From Vigna angularis (lineage: Eukaryota > Streptophyta > Magnoliopsida > Fabales > Fabaceae), in assembly GCF_016808095.1 (NCBI RefSeq), contig NC_068980.1:16123388-16187387 (forward strand): a stretch of 64,000 nucleotides of DNA. The letters run 5' to 3'. Made by a program: the position numbers and the translations under genes. The notes under the pieces were generated by a model. That model searched no databases. It saw only the letters and a list, made by a program, of their open reading frames with translations, and had not been told where the DNA came from. Below, piece by piece: positions 34,082 to 45,994 of this stretch (position 1 is its first letter; each line of letters starts with the position of its first letter).

Positions 34082-35361
34082 CACTAGTAAAAAAATTGCT
34101 TTTTAACTCACGGTATAGGCATCGGTTAAGGAAAAGCCGAAGTCTATCAAAACGCGGTGGCATTTTTGTAGTTTAGGTGAACTTATACGCCTCGGTTCAA
34201 GAGAACCCGAAACATATAAGCAATATTACCTCGGTTTATAGCAAAACCGATGCCTAAAAGTTGCCTGACACATCTGAATTTTGAAATCTGCAGAGAGCCT
34301 ATGGTTTCGGTTCATTAAGAACCGGTGCAAATCTATGTTTATGCCTCGGTTTAGGCGGAAACCGAGGCGTATAGCTATTTCATTTTTTTTTTATTTTTTT
34401 TTTGAGGGCTATATGCCTCGGTGGAGAGTGAACCGCTGCCAAAACAATTACCCTAGATGTTTTATTTCCCATTACGTTTCACTTTCCCTCATTCCCTCTT
34501 TCCTTTCCTGCAACCCCTCCCATTCTCAAGTCCCCTCTCCTTCAACTCCATCATTCTCTCACCAGACCAGATGGCTTCTCCCTCTGCATCCCCAGGACGG
34601 TGTGGCGACGGTGCAGCGAGGCAAGACGAGATTTGACGAGACGAGGCGAGCCGAGACGGTGCAACGACGGTGCGGCGAGGACAGATCTCGCGACGGTGCG
34701 GCGAGGACAGATCTCGCGACGGTGCGGCGAGGCTAGAGAGTTCCGACGGCGCGACGAGGTGAGAGAGATCGCGACGGCGCGGCGAGGGAGCTCGCGACGG
34801 TGCAGCGAGAGCCCGCGACGGTGCGGTGGGAGCCCGCGACGGTGCGGCGAGACAGCCTACGACGGCGGCTGCAATGGCAGAAACCCTTTTCTGCGTTTTT
34901 TGGTTTTGATTTTTGGTTTTTGGTTTTGTTTCTTTGCAGGTGGATGGCTCAATGGATGTCTGATTTTTTGTTTTTGGTTTGGATCTCCCGTCTGCTCTCT
35001 CTGCTTCCTATTCCCCCTTCTTAGACATCTAATTTTGGTTTGGATCTTTGTTTGTCAAAGTAATTTTTTCCAAAGACATGGATGAAAAAAATTGCAGAAA
35101 AGAGAAAGAAGTTTAACCACCAAGAGAATAAACAAACGTAACAACACTGATCTCGATTGAAAATAAAAAAATTAAAAAACTCTACTGCCTCTCTACTACC
35201 TCGGTTGTCTGTGAACCGAGTCAGAATCTGAATCTTTTTGATTGGGTTCAGGACCGAGCCAAAAAATCCATTCTTTTTACCTCGGCTGAATATGCATCGG
35301 TCGTAGAACCGGTGTATATAAGCGAAAATAACCGAGGCGGTATACCTTAATTGCACTAGTG
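34082..35361. mobile_element. Non-autonomous CACTA element 2, complete (1280 bp)
   Basis: Ends CACTAGTAAAAAAATTGC and, reversed, CACTAGTGCAATTAAGG, flanked by the perfect 3-bp duplication TTA (34079-34081 and 35362-35364), as expected for CACTA (En/Spm) elements. Subterminal inverted repeats of GCCTCGGTT type. The centre (34600-34870) consists of GC-rich repeats of GACGGTGCGGCGAG. No transposase. It lies in the intron between the second and third surviving exons of the galactosyltransferase pseudogene. Confidence 0.92.
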
Positions 35362-36242
35362 TTATTAGGATTAATTTTCATATTTTTAATGATATGGTTT
35401 TGTAATGAACATAATGTTTGTACCTTATCACAGTTTTCGGATGTTCAGCAATGAGGATGTTACAATTGGAGCTTGGATGCTTGCAATGAATGTCAACCAT
35501 GAGAATAGTCGTGAACTCTGTGCTCAGAGTGTACCTCCACATCAATTGCTGTGTGGGATATTCCCAAGTGTTCAGGTTCCTATTTCACCTTTTTTTCACA
35601 ACCTTTTAATTCTATCATGACATTCTCTTCAAAAAGCTTTTTACTCTTACAGAAGAGTGGATCTCAAGTCTAATTCAATTTTATAAAACCAAACCAGTTC
35701 GAGCGGATAGGGGTGAGACAATATGTTCAATAAACAATAAATTTAGTTACTATAGACTCTAACAATGACTCTGATACCATATTAAGAAATGAACTTTAAA
35801 CCTAACTCAATTCTACAAAACTACTTGTAAGGTGGTGAGGGTTGCATCCATTTATATATTACAAATTGGTTTTATTTTAGTTGATGGGAGACTTTAAACA
35901 ATTTACACCACTTCCAACATAAAATCTTAAAGTTTTATGATTTTGGGTATTTATTTTTCTTATATACCACTCAACTTTTTCATATTTCTACTTTAGAACT
36001 TTCAACTGGAATACCTAATCCTTTAAATAGTCATATTCAAGATTACTTCAAAACAAAACTTTTATACACTATCAAGATTAAATTCTACACAATATAAGAT
36101 GAAGTTGCACGTCAAAGTAAAATATTTTATCTAATGATCCTGGGATTGTTCTACAGGTCTCTGCAATCCAGAAAAGAGAATGTTGGAACTCCATCAGCAA
36201 GAAAGTTGTGCTAAGAGTCCAACTTTGGACTCTGATGAATAG

Positions 36243-37358
36243 TTTTTGTGGGAATAGTTAATGTTTTACTGCTGCCCTTCATCTTTCTCTTTCTGATTCA
36301 TATTTGTTCATGTCTAGAGACTTTCATGTATCTTATTTTTTTCATTCAAATTTCTCTTATATTTTCTTCCCTCTTTCTTTCTACCTTCTTTAGGGAAGAA
36401 GGCTTTGTAGTTTTTATAAACCACACAAAGCTAGTAGGTACACTTTACATACCATTAACTTCACTAATTTCATAATTTCAATTTCATTCTTTTTTAAGGT
36501 TACGAGACATTCTAGAAATTAACTTATACATAAATTAATTTTAACTTACATTAACAAAAAATGGTTCTAGTTTACTTGTACGCATTGTAATCTATCAGGA
36601 AAATGTTCAAAAATTCATCCGTGGAATCGATTATGAATCCTGATGAGAAAATAAGACATAATGACACCAGAGTTGTGTAACCTATTGTATATAAATGGAT
36701 CATGGAAGACCTATTTTTCCATATAAACACTTACGTCATATTATTATTTTTTAAAGAATTTGGCACTTTTAAAAAAATACACCCAATCTCCATTTTAATT
36801 GCAATTTTTTTATACTAATACTAACATTTGCCTCTTCAATTGTTTAACTATACTGAATAAAGTTATTTTTGATGAAATCGTCTAACATACTGGTTAAACA
36901 TATTTTACAGAAACAACTAAAGTGACTTGTGATAATATATTCATGCCCTAAATAAAGAGAATGTGCAAGGTTCAATTCTAAATTACGTATATCACATTGG
37001 CACTAGAGTTGTTAAACGATTCACCATGTATTTTAGATATTCATCCAATTTAATTAAAATAGATTAATTCAATTCACATTTTCATAATAATTTTATCAAA
37101 ATACTCATGTTTTATCAAACATTATAAAATATTTAAAAATTAAAGTGTAAATATATATAATTTAATAAATAAATTAATAAGATATTAAACTATTTAAATA
37201 TTATTAAACAATATTTTAGTGTTTAAAAAATTAAATTATTAATCTACATAATTAAAAATAGAAAATAATTGTTATAAAAAAGTTTATGAAATTAGTTTTG
37301 TTGGGTGAATTATAGCTTAATTCATATTCAACCCAGTTCAAACTCATTTGAATATGTA
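36243..37358. other. 3' flank of pseudogene and AT-rich spacer
   Basis: The first ~200 bp could be the old 3' untranslated region; the rest is AT-rich with no gene, RNA or repeat boundary recognised. Confidence 0.4.
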
Positions 37359-38410
37359 AGAGAAAAAGGAAAATGATACTTCAACAACAACTTTTGACAA
37401 CATTTTGACACGAGACACGTGTCAAAATGTGAGTGGTCCACATGGAAAAAAAATTTAAAAATGAAAATGACGTGGAAAGAGAATTGGGGGAAGGGTTTGA
37501 AAGTGAAGAGGTTCATTTTCTCTCTTCAGAATTTGAATCTGAGGCAAGGTGATAAAGAACCCAAGCTTAGAGAGAGAAAGCGAACCCTAGAGTGAGTCCC
37601 GCTCCCTTCCACCCAGCCAACTCGCCTCTTCCCAGAAACGTGTCGGTGCAAGCGTGGTCCGCCGGAGTTCCGCGTGACAAAGTGGTGTCCGTTCCGGTGA
37701 CCGATAGCGTTGGAAGCTTTGATTGGAACCGCCACCGACAAAGACGCATTTTGAGCTACCACCGTTTACGTCTACTCACCCACCCAGTCATTGTGGTTCG
37801 TCTTCCTTAGAGCGTCGCGGTCCTTTGTCCGTCGGAGTGTCGCCGTCGCCTTTTACCCACCCACCCATCTTGCTCTGTGCCACCCACCGAGAGGCGTTGG
37901 TGTTCATTAAAGCGTGGTCGGACTGTCTTTGTTCATTAAATGTTGGTTTAGTTTGTTTAAATTTGTTAGGGCATTTATGTGTTGTTGTGTTTTTTGGGTA
38001 CTTTCCAATGTATGGTTTAGTGTGGGTTGAAGTTGTGTAGAAGATTTAGTGGTTGATGGCGTTTTTGGGTGGAAAGTATGAAGTTTTTTTCTAATTTTTT
38101 TAACCATTTACTGGTTTAGTTCTTTCGACACAATTATTATGCCATTTATATACAATTTCATGTCAAAGGAACCATTTTTTGTATTACTCATGGTGCAGAA
38201 ACTGCAGTGGTAGCAAAGGCAAAATAAGTGAGGACTTCAGGCAAATGTTTTGCACAACCAGGTCAACTACGTTGCAGGTACAACACTTGCACACTCCAAG
38301 CCAACCAAACTTGTAAGTTTTTAATGTTTATTTCTACAAATTAAAAAGTTTATTGTTTCATTGATATGTTAAATAACATTATTTGTATTTTGGACTTTGT
38401 TTGATGTCGG

Positions 38411-38687
38411 TATGATTGTGAAGTTATTGTTTTGAAATTTATGGAGTTGTGGGATGTCGCTGAGGAATACGAAAGCAACACAATGCCCACCTATAGAAAT
38501 GTAAGGTATACAAATTTTCAGTTTTGGAAGCTTTGATAGAAGATGTTGCATTTTATTGATATATTGTGCATTTATCTCTTTGCAGGAGGAACTACGACAG
38601 GTTATGGAGAAATATGTTTGTGATTGGATCCTGGATGTGGACATTGTGCAGAGGGATGAAGTGTTGCAAGATTTAGGCCTTATGTAG
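38411..38687 (+). pseudogene. Ulp1-like cysteine protease 3' end, left MULE arm
   Basis: Two exons, 38411-38500 (donor GTAAGG) and 38586-38687 (acceptor TTTGCAG), in phase and ending at TAG 38685-38687. They read YDCEVIVLKFMELWDVAEE, then TMPTYRN joined to EELRQVMEKYVCDW and so on. This is the C-terminal part of a C48/Ulp1-type SUMO protease domain, in which the catalytic Cys sits in a DCG motif; here the Gly is Glu (GAA). The catalytic His/Asp part is absent. Fragment only. Confidence 0.68.
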
Positions 38688-38935
38688 ATGTCGTTGAATA
38701 GGGATTTTTGCAATATGATTGATGTTTTGTTTACAACATTTTGAATATGTATTGATGAGGTCTGAATGTACATATTTTTTGCTAGAAATTTTCAAAGAAA
38801 TGTATTGATTACATTTATTGATAATCAAATTTAAAGATGAGAATGATCATTGTTTACGATGTATGTACTGTAGTTCCTACGAAATTTGGATGTCATTATT
38901 TAGGGAATATTAAGGTGCAAAATATTCTTCCTAAG

Positions 38936-40175
38936 CAATATTTAAACATAGAAGTGTTGTTGAGACCATTATTATGACATTTATATACAAATCCAAGTCC
39001 AAGAAAATAATATTTGTAAAACTCATGTGCAGAAACAGTTTTGGTAACAAAGGCAAAATAACTGGGGACTTCAGGCAAAGGTTTTCCACAACGAGGTCAA
39101 TTATGAAAATGATATTCATTTTCAAGTTTCAATTTCTTCCTTAACAATATTTGAACATAAAAGTGATGTTGAGACCTTTATTATGACATTTGTATACAAT
39201 TCCATGTCCAAGGAAACAATATTTGTAAAACTCATTGTGTATAAACAACTTTGGTAGCAAAGGCAAAATAAGTGGGGACTTCAGACAAAGATTTTGCACA
39301 GCCAGGTCAACTATGAAAATGACATTCATTTTGAAGTTTCAATTTTTTCCTTAACAATATTTGAACATAAAAGTGTTGTTGAGACCATTATTATGACATT
39401 TATATACAATTTCATGTCGAAGGAAACAATATTTGTAAAATTCATGTGCAGAAACAACTTTGGTAGCGAAGGAAAAATAATTAGGGATTTCAGGCAAAGG
39501 TTTTACATAGCAAGGTTAACTATGAAAATGATATTCATTTTCAAGTTTCAATTTCTTTCTTAACAATATTTGAACATAAAAGTGATGTTGAGACCTTTAT
39601 TCTGACATTTATATACAATTTCATGTCCAAGAAAACAATATTTGTAAAACTCATGGTGTAGAAACAACAATGGTAGCAAAGGAAAAATAAGTAGAGACTT
39701 CAGACAAAGGTTTTGCATAGTCAGGTCAACTATGAAAATGACATTCATTTTGAAGTTTCAATTTCTTCATTAACAATATTTGAACATACAAGTGATGTCC
39801 AGACAATTTTTATGACATTTATATACAGTTCCATATCCAAGGAAACAATATTTGTAAAACTTATGATGCAGAAACAACTTTGGTAGCAAAGTCAAAATAA
39901 GTGGGGACTTCAGGAAAAAGTTTTGCACAGGCAGATCAACTATTAAAATGACATTCATTTTCAAGTTTCAATTTTTTCCTTAACAATATTTGAACATAAA
40001 AGTGATGTCCAAACAATTGTTATGACATTTATATACAATTTCATGTCCAAGGAAACAATATTTGTAAAACTCATGGTGCAGAAACTGCTTTGGTAGCAAG
40101 GACAAAATAAGTGGAGATTTCAGACAAAGGTTTTGCACATCCAGGTTAACTATGAAAATGACATTCATTTTAAAG
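38936..40175. repeat. Six tandem ~210-bp repeats in MULE centre
   Basis: Units begin at CAATATTTRAACAT at 38936, 39145, 39355, 39564, 39774 and 39984 (spacing 209-210). The unit resembles a segment of the flanking arm (38113-38265, containing TATGCCATTTATATACAATT and GGTAGCAAAGGCAAAATAAG), so the array seems to have grown from arm sequence. Reading frames of 60-70 codons across the units are repeats of each other and not genes. Confidence 0.9.
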
Positions 40176-40518
40176 TGCACAACACTTTTGTTCATACTTA
40201 GTGGACATACAATTCATGTTGACGCATTCAATAAGACTTAAGCCAAATATTTTGCACCTTTCATCTTTTATTCTACATAGAACCCTATACATACAAGATT
40301 TCTTAAATAATGACATCCAAATTTCGTGGGGACTGTAGTACATACATCGTACACAATGATCATTCTAATCTTCAAATTTGATTATCAATAAATGTAACCA
40401 ATACATTTCTTTGAACATTTCTAGCAAAAAATATGTACATTCAGACCTCATCAATACATATTCAAAAGGTTGTAAACAAAACATCAATCATATTGCAAAA
40501 ATCCCTATTCACTAACAT

Positions 40519-40795
40519 CTACATAAGGCCTAAATCTTGCAACACTTCATCCCTCCGCACATTGTCCACATCCAAGATTCAATCACAAACATATTTCTCC
40601 ATAACCTGTCGCAGTTCCTCCTGCAAAGAGATAAATGCACAATATATCAATAAAATGCAACATCTTCTATCAAAGTTCCCAAAAATGAAAATTTGTATAC
40701 CTTACATTTCTGTAGGTAGGCATTGTGTTACTTTCGTATTCCTCAGCGACATCCCACAACTCCATAAATTTCAAAACAATAACTCCACAATCATA
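40519..40795 (-). pseudogene. Ulp1-like cysteine protease 3' end, right MULE arm
   Basis: Inverted copy of 38411-38687 with the same two exon lengths (40706-40795 and 40519-40620). It keeps the canonical YDCGVIVLKFMELW with the catalytic-type DCG, but has TGA in place of the TGG codon in the second exon (DWI position). Each arm therefore preserves what the other lost. Confidence 0.68.
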
Positions 40796-41847
40796 CCGAC
40801 ATCAAACAAGGTCCAAAATACAAATAATGTTATTTAACATATCAATGAAACAATAAAATTTTTTATTTGCAGAAATAAACATTAAAAACTTACAAGTTTG
40901 GTTGGCTTGGAGTGTGCAAGTGTTGTACCTGCAACATAGTTGACCTGGTTGTGCAAAACATTTGCCTGAAGTCCTCACTTATTTTGCTTTTGCTACCACT
41001 GTAGTTTCTGCACCATGAGTTTTACAAAAAATGGTTCCTTGGACATGAAATTGTATATAAATGGCATAATAATTGTGTCGAAAGAACTAAACCAGTAAAT
41101 GGTCAAAAAAATTAGAAAAAAACTTCATACTTTCCACCCAAAAACGCCATCAACCACTAAATCTTCTACACAACTTCAACCCACACTAAACCATACCTTG
41201 AAAAATACCCAAAAAACACAACAACACATAAATGCCCTAACAAATTTAAACAAACTAAACCAACATTTAATGAACAAAGACAGTCCGACCACGCTTTAAT
41301 GAACACCAACGCCTCTCGGTGGGTGGCACGGAGCAAGATGGGTGGGTGGGTAAACGTCGACGGCGACACTCCGACGGACAAAGGATCGTGTCGCTCTAAG
41401 GAAGACGAACCACAATGACTGGGTGGGTGAGTAGACGTAAACGACGGTAGCTCAAAACGCGTCTTTGTCGGTGGCGGTTCCAATCAAAGCTTCCAACGCT
41501 ATCGGTCACCGGAACGGACACCACTTCGTCACGCGAAACTCCGGCGGACTACGCTTACACCGACACGTTTCTGGGAAGAAGCGAGTTGGCTGGGTGGGAG
41601 GGAGCGGGACTCACTCTAGGGTTCGCTTTCTCTCTCTAAGCTTGGGTTCTCTCTCACCTTGCCTCAGATTCAAATTCTGAAGAGAGAAAATGAACCTCTT
41701 CACTTTCAAACCCTTCCCCCAATTCTCTTTCCACGTCATTTTCATTTTTAAATTTTTTTTTCATGTGGACCACTCACATTTTGACACGTGTCTCGTGTCA
41801 AAATGTTGTCAAAAGTTGTTGTTGAAATATCATTTTCCAGAGAAAAA

Positions 41848-42509
41848 ACAGAAAAGCACTACTCCTTATATCTAATATTTCTTCACATGGGTATGACAGT
41901 TTCCTCTAAAAAGATAACACGTCACTTAGTAACAAAATTCTTAACATAAATTTACTGGCCTGATAATCTTTTCAATTATGCATCTACAACATTACTTGGA
42001 CCGTATTCAGCATTTGCAGTAGTACTTGAGCTGCAACGTAATAGAATTAGAGTACTGTAAGGCCCAATGATTCTTTCATAATACTTAAGGCTAGAAAAGA
42101 AAAGCTTATTGAACTTGTCAAAATCCTAGGTTAGCTAAAACAATAGACCCTATATACCGCCTTTAACCCGAAACACTAGAAGACCCTATTCTATTTTTGC
42201 ATTTGCACCGAATTTGATCCATATTTAAAAAAGAAGGAAAAACTGACTTTTTTTTATTAACTCGACACAATTTGAAGTTGTTGTAAATTGAGTTAGCTCA
42301 CATGTTTAAACTCAACAAATAAGAGATTTATTATGGATTGTGAATAAAAATTCTTCTTTGTTTTGAACCCTTAATTTCCAATATGTTTTTGTACACTCTG
42401 AAAAATTTAGCCCTCAAACATTTAAATGATATGATCTGGTATATGCAACTGACAAACCTTATTTTATTGTTTTATAAGTTATAAATTTGGTTTTAGAAAT
42501 TCAACTGCA
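41848..42509. other. Spacer between MULE and tRNA gene
   Basis: AT-rich; no gene or repeat boundary recognised. Confidence 0.4.
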
Positions 42510-42591
42510 GTGAACATGCCGGAGTGGTTATCGGGCATGACTAGAAATCATGTGGGCTCTGCCCGCGCAGGTTTGAATCCTGTTGTTCACG
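42510..42591 (+). tRNA. tRNA-Ser(AGA)
   Basis: 82 nt without CCA. The acceptor stem GTGAACA/TGTTCAC is fully paired with discriminator G. Anticodon stem CATGA/TCATG with anticodon AGA at 42543-42545; long variable arm GTGGGCTCTGCCCGC as expected for serine. T arm GCAGG-TTTGAAT-CCTGT. A T run at 42593-42597 can end Pol III transcription. The T loop has TTTGAAT rather than TTCGAAT, changing the B box and the base that pairs with G19, so it may be weak or a pseudogene. No intron. Confidence 0.9.
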
Positions 42592-45314
42592 CTTTTTGTT
42601 GTAAAAAATAATTATATTTAATAAGTTTTTGAAACTAATATGAAAGTCTGTAATGTTTCCCTTAAGGCACCATTCTCATTTTTCTAGTATTTTTTTTACC
42701 TATCCTATAGAAACAAAATATAGATCCTACAATTTCTGCACTTTTTAAACCTTAAATAATTTTCCATAAATTATTGTTTTAGGCAAGTAGCCTAATTAAT
42801 AATATAGAAAAAAAAAACTAAATGTGATAGATAATTCTTGTTGTTTGATTTGTCAACGTTTGTGGCTAGTCCCTCCATGTTCTTCCTGGGAAGAAAAAAG
42901 AAACAATAAGAAGTGACAAATAACATTATGAATGAATATTATTGGCAGAAAGAATGGGTATACCTAAATCAAAAGAAATTGGACCCCATTAACTTATAAA
43001 TCAATTTTTCACAATTTTCTTTCCCAAATAAATAAATAAATAAAAGTACGAATCACTTTTTACTTTTCTTTGAAGTCAAGCTTGTTGTTGATTTTATTTT
43101 AATATTGTGATCTTATTTGGGAACCCTTCTTGAATGCTTCCAATGAATGGAGTGAGAGTCAGTTTAATAGTACTTAGCAAGATTCGTAATATGGGCCTCC
43201 AATCATGGACCCATTATTGGGCCATCAAAAGTCAATCATTCTGGGCCATTGTCCTAATTCGAGAATGGCTTGCAATGGATGAGGATACAAAGGGACCCAC
43301 GTGGCCCATCAAACATCTATTTGTGTTCCAATTAGTAAAAACAACTAGTGAACTTGCTTCCTGCTGACGTGGACCTGACACATTTCCTACCTCCTACCCT
43401 TAAACCTATGTTCTATGGCTACCCATTAGCCAAATCAAATATCTATTTTAATATACAGACAAAGAAAATATAATAAGTTACTGAAAGATCGTTTATTACT
43501 TGTTTTCTCCAAGTTCGATTAAACTTTATATTAAGATAATATCAATAAAGCCAATTAAGTATTGAAATTCTATAATGATTTTGTTTATTATTGTTTAATA
43601 GTTTTAACTTTTATCATCATTTTATTTTTAAGAGATTAATGAAGAAAAATATATTTAAATTTTTAAAATTTTATGTAAAATTATTTAAGGGTCAAATCAA
43701 AATTAATTTAATCATATTCTCAAGATAACAAGATCATTACCTTTTTATCTTTTTTATTCGTTGATAATTTTTTTTTATTTTTTTGGGTTTGTCAATCAAT
43801 TTAGTTTTGGAAAAAGAAAGAATAAGTTCTCCATCAATTTAGAATATATTAAAGAGAAAATGTATGATTTAAATGGTAAGACGATAATATAAAATTAAGG
43901 ATCATATTATTTTGATGATAACAAAATCAAGGAAACATTGAATTTAAATAAAAATAAAAAATTATAATCGATTAATATGTCAAATTTTAGGTAAAAATTT
44001 AATTAAATATACTTAAAGTAACAATTTTTAAAAATTTAATTAAAAATACTTAAATATAATGAAAAATATATATTTAAAAAACTTGTTCTTAAGAAATAAT
44101 TAAATACATTTTCAGAAACTAAAGTAACAATTTAAAAAAAATGTAAATGAAGTGATACTAATTATACTAAAATGAGAACTTTTCACACTTTTTCCAAGGA
44201 TTTGTGCACCCTTATTTTCACGAGAGGGGTAATATTATTGCATAATTTTCACATAAAACTAAAGCTATGTTTATCTGATTTGACATGAAAAAATAATAAT
44301 TGAAGCATGGCTGGCTCTGAATGAATAGTTCTTGCTGTACTATTTGTTTTTTACCATTATGCATATATATTACCGACACGCTTCATGATTGTGTGGTTGC
44401 ACCAGAAACTAGTTAAAAAAATCAAATTATTCAAATTTGTATGAATATGTGTGTACAATTTGCAAGAAAAAAACATAACGGTGTAACAGATAGTTTATTT
44501 ACTTGTGTTAGTTAGAAGTTAGACATGACCAAGACAACAAAGTGAGATCAAGACTGAGTTAATAATATATAATTTAGCTTTCTAGATTCGCAAAAGACCT
44601 TTACCAAAAGAAAGAAAATAAAAGTAATATATATATAATATTTTTTTTTGGCGGAGAATAAAATTTCAAACTAGTCAATGACATAAAAGCATCTTTGTGA
44701 TCCCCTTCTAAAGAAACAGCTTGTGGACGTAAAATAATTTTTTATTGTGTTTAAATTTGAAAACTTGGGTGGTGGAAGAAAATCACAGAGCATAATTATG
44801 TAAATCATGACAATGTTGTGTGATTATTGTGCTAATTGTCTTTCATTTATAGTAGTTTCTGTGGCCTCATTATATGGATGGTGATTCAGACAGCACTACA
44901 AGCAGAAACAACAACCTAGGTTTTGAAGAAATGAGATTTTGTCAGAGAAGGAACAATCATTATGCAACAATATATGAGGCTTGAAAAGTAAACTATGATT
45001 ATAAAACACATTGATGACACTGTTAAAAGTATTGTGAGGACGAATGCGACTTTATCATACGTTTGTTTAAGCTAATTTGTGATGATTTGAAAACGTAGAT
45101 TTGTTGGAGGAAGCAATTAACCATCCAAGCATGAAGACTGAAATATGGGAGGATGTAATGTAGAAACAAGAGTCACTGACAAAAATGGCCTCCATTGTAA
45201 TTTGAAATACGTTTGCCGAGGTAGGACATATTTGAGTGGTTGGAATTAATTTTGGGTGTGTTTTTGAGACAATGAAATTGATTATGATAGTGTGTGATTG
45301 ATTTTCAATGTGTT
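42592..45314. other. Intergenic AT-rich DNA with a TGGGCC cluster
   Basis: No gene supported. Four TGGGCC/GGCCCA motifs occur at 43192-43197, 43218-43223, 43242-43247 and 43303-43308, a motif found in many plant promoters (site II, TCP targets), but no exon follows on either strand that I can recognise. The 77-codon frame over the cluster has no domain. Confidence 0.4.
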
Positions 45315-45990
45315 TGTGTTTCGGCAGGGTTTTGTAGGATCGAGAGACTAATCTTTTCTGACGTGTCTTCCTTGCTTCTAAACGTCTGGATCGAGTATTC
45401 TGCTCGTTTGGACTCTGGATGTCGTTCGGTTGTATAGGCGTAGGTTATGGAGTCTTAGCTCTCAAGAAAGTGATTTTGTCATCACTGTGGAGTATTTTCA
45501 AGTGTGAGTAGAACGTACCTGGCTTTTAGACTTGGCCCTGTATTTATAGGTTATTACAAGCCTAATAAAATATAAACAGACTTACCTTAAACAGATTTAC
45601 CTTAAAATCCGGTCGGTTGCTCATAAACAACTTTATGAATATCTTTAATCAGATATATTTGATTATTTTATCCTCTGCTGGATTATTAGCTCAATAACTT
45701 AAATGCTGACCTAATTGTGGCCCAACACCTTTTAACTTGGTTTGACCTGGTTGACGAGCATTGTGGCCCAACATCATTTAACCTAGTTTGACCTGGTTGA
45801 CAAGCGCTGCTACAGTAGATAGACCAAACGGTCTTGGATGTTAACCGTTCGGTCCCTGATTATATACCATACATATGCCCCCCAAGTCCGAGTTAACCGT
45901 TCGACTTTAGCCATGATTAACTATAGGACTTATGAGTTTGAGGGAGGCTGTATTTGCTGTATTGGGGAGCATGCTTCTAAGCGTTGCTCA
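45315..45990 (-). repeat. LTR-like fragment with TATA box, minus strand
   Basis: In minus sense it ends CCGAAACACA and contains the same blocks as 28149-28395. Upstream lies CCTATAAATA (45541-45550), a good TATA box. The sequence CCCCCCAAGTCCGAG (45879 region) and repeated GTTCGG motifs follow. Probably the U3/R/U5 part of an old gypsy-like LTR; the outer boundary is not found. Confidence 0.45.
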
Positions 45991-45994
45991 ATGC

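Larger units (their letters stand above)
29245..36242 (+). pseudogene. Broken beta-1,3-galactosyltransferase-like gene (GT31)
   Basis: Four exons remain: 29245-29578, 33915-34028, 35434-35575 and 36157-36242, the last three with good AG/GT borders and consistent phases. They encode the start and end of a plant GT31 'probable beta-1,3-galactosyltransferase' (B3GALT12-14 type), a Golgi type II membrane enzyme. Exon 1 has a hydrophobic anchor and the motif VIAFVGIQTGFGSVGRR; exon 2 reads [18 protein letters not shown]; exon 3 FRMFSNEDVTIGAWMLAM; exon 4 [18 protein letters not shown] and a stop. The middle, including the exon(s) with the catalytic DxD, is missing from the 4.3-kb gap. Exon 1 has a frame slip in a CT run (about 29321-29338). 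Exon 3 lacks one base near 35526, so its tail is out of frame. The CACTA elements and the copia/TRIM block lie in intron positions. Non-functional as read here. Confidence 0.85.
37368..41838. mobile_element. Mutator-like element with ~1.56-kb terminal inverted repeats
   Basis: 4471 bp between perfect 9-bp target duplications AGAGAAAAA (37359-37367 and 41839-41847). The ends read GGAAAATGATA followed by CTTC or TTTC, and ACGTGTCAAAATGTGAGTGG further in. The left arm (37368 to about 38925) and right arm (about 40243 to 41838) are inverted copies of each other with few differences. The centre (38936-40175) is a tandem array. No transposase is present, but each arm carries the end of a Ulp1-like protease gene, a gene type known from some plant MULEs. 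Non-autonomous. Confidence 0.93.

Noticed and set aside
37526..37810. ORFs in MULE arms (also at 41465-41680) as genes
   Set aside because: They are inverted copies of each other within the TIRs, with no domain; only the Ulp1-like exons are supported.
38936..40175. CRISPR-like or satellite array
   Set aside because: Units of ~210 bp repeat end to end without spacers, inside a plant Mutator-like element.
43134..43367. 77-codon ORF near TGGGCC motifs
   Set aside because: No similarity recognised, and its start lies just upstream of the promoter-like motifs it would overlap.
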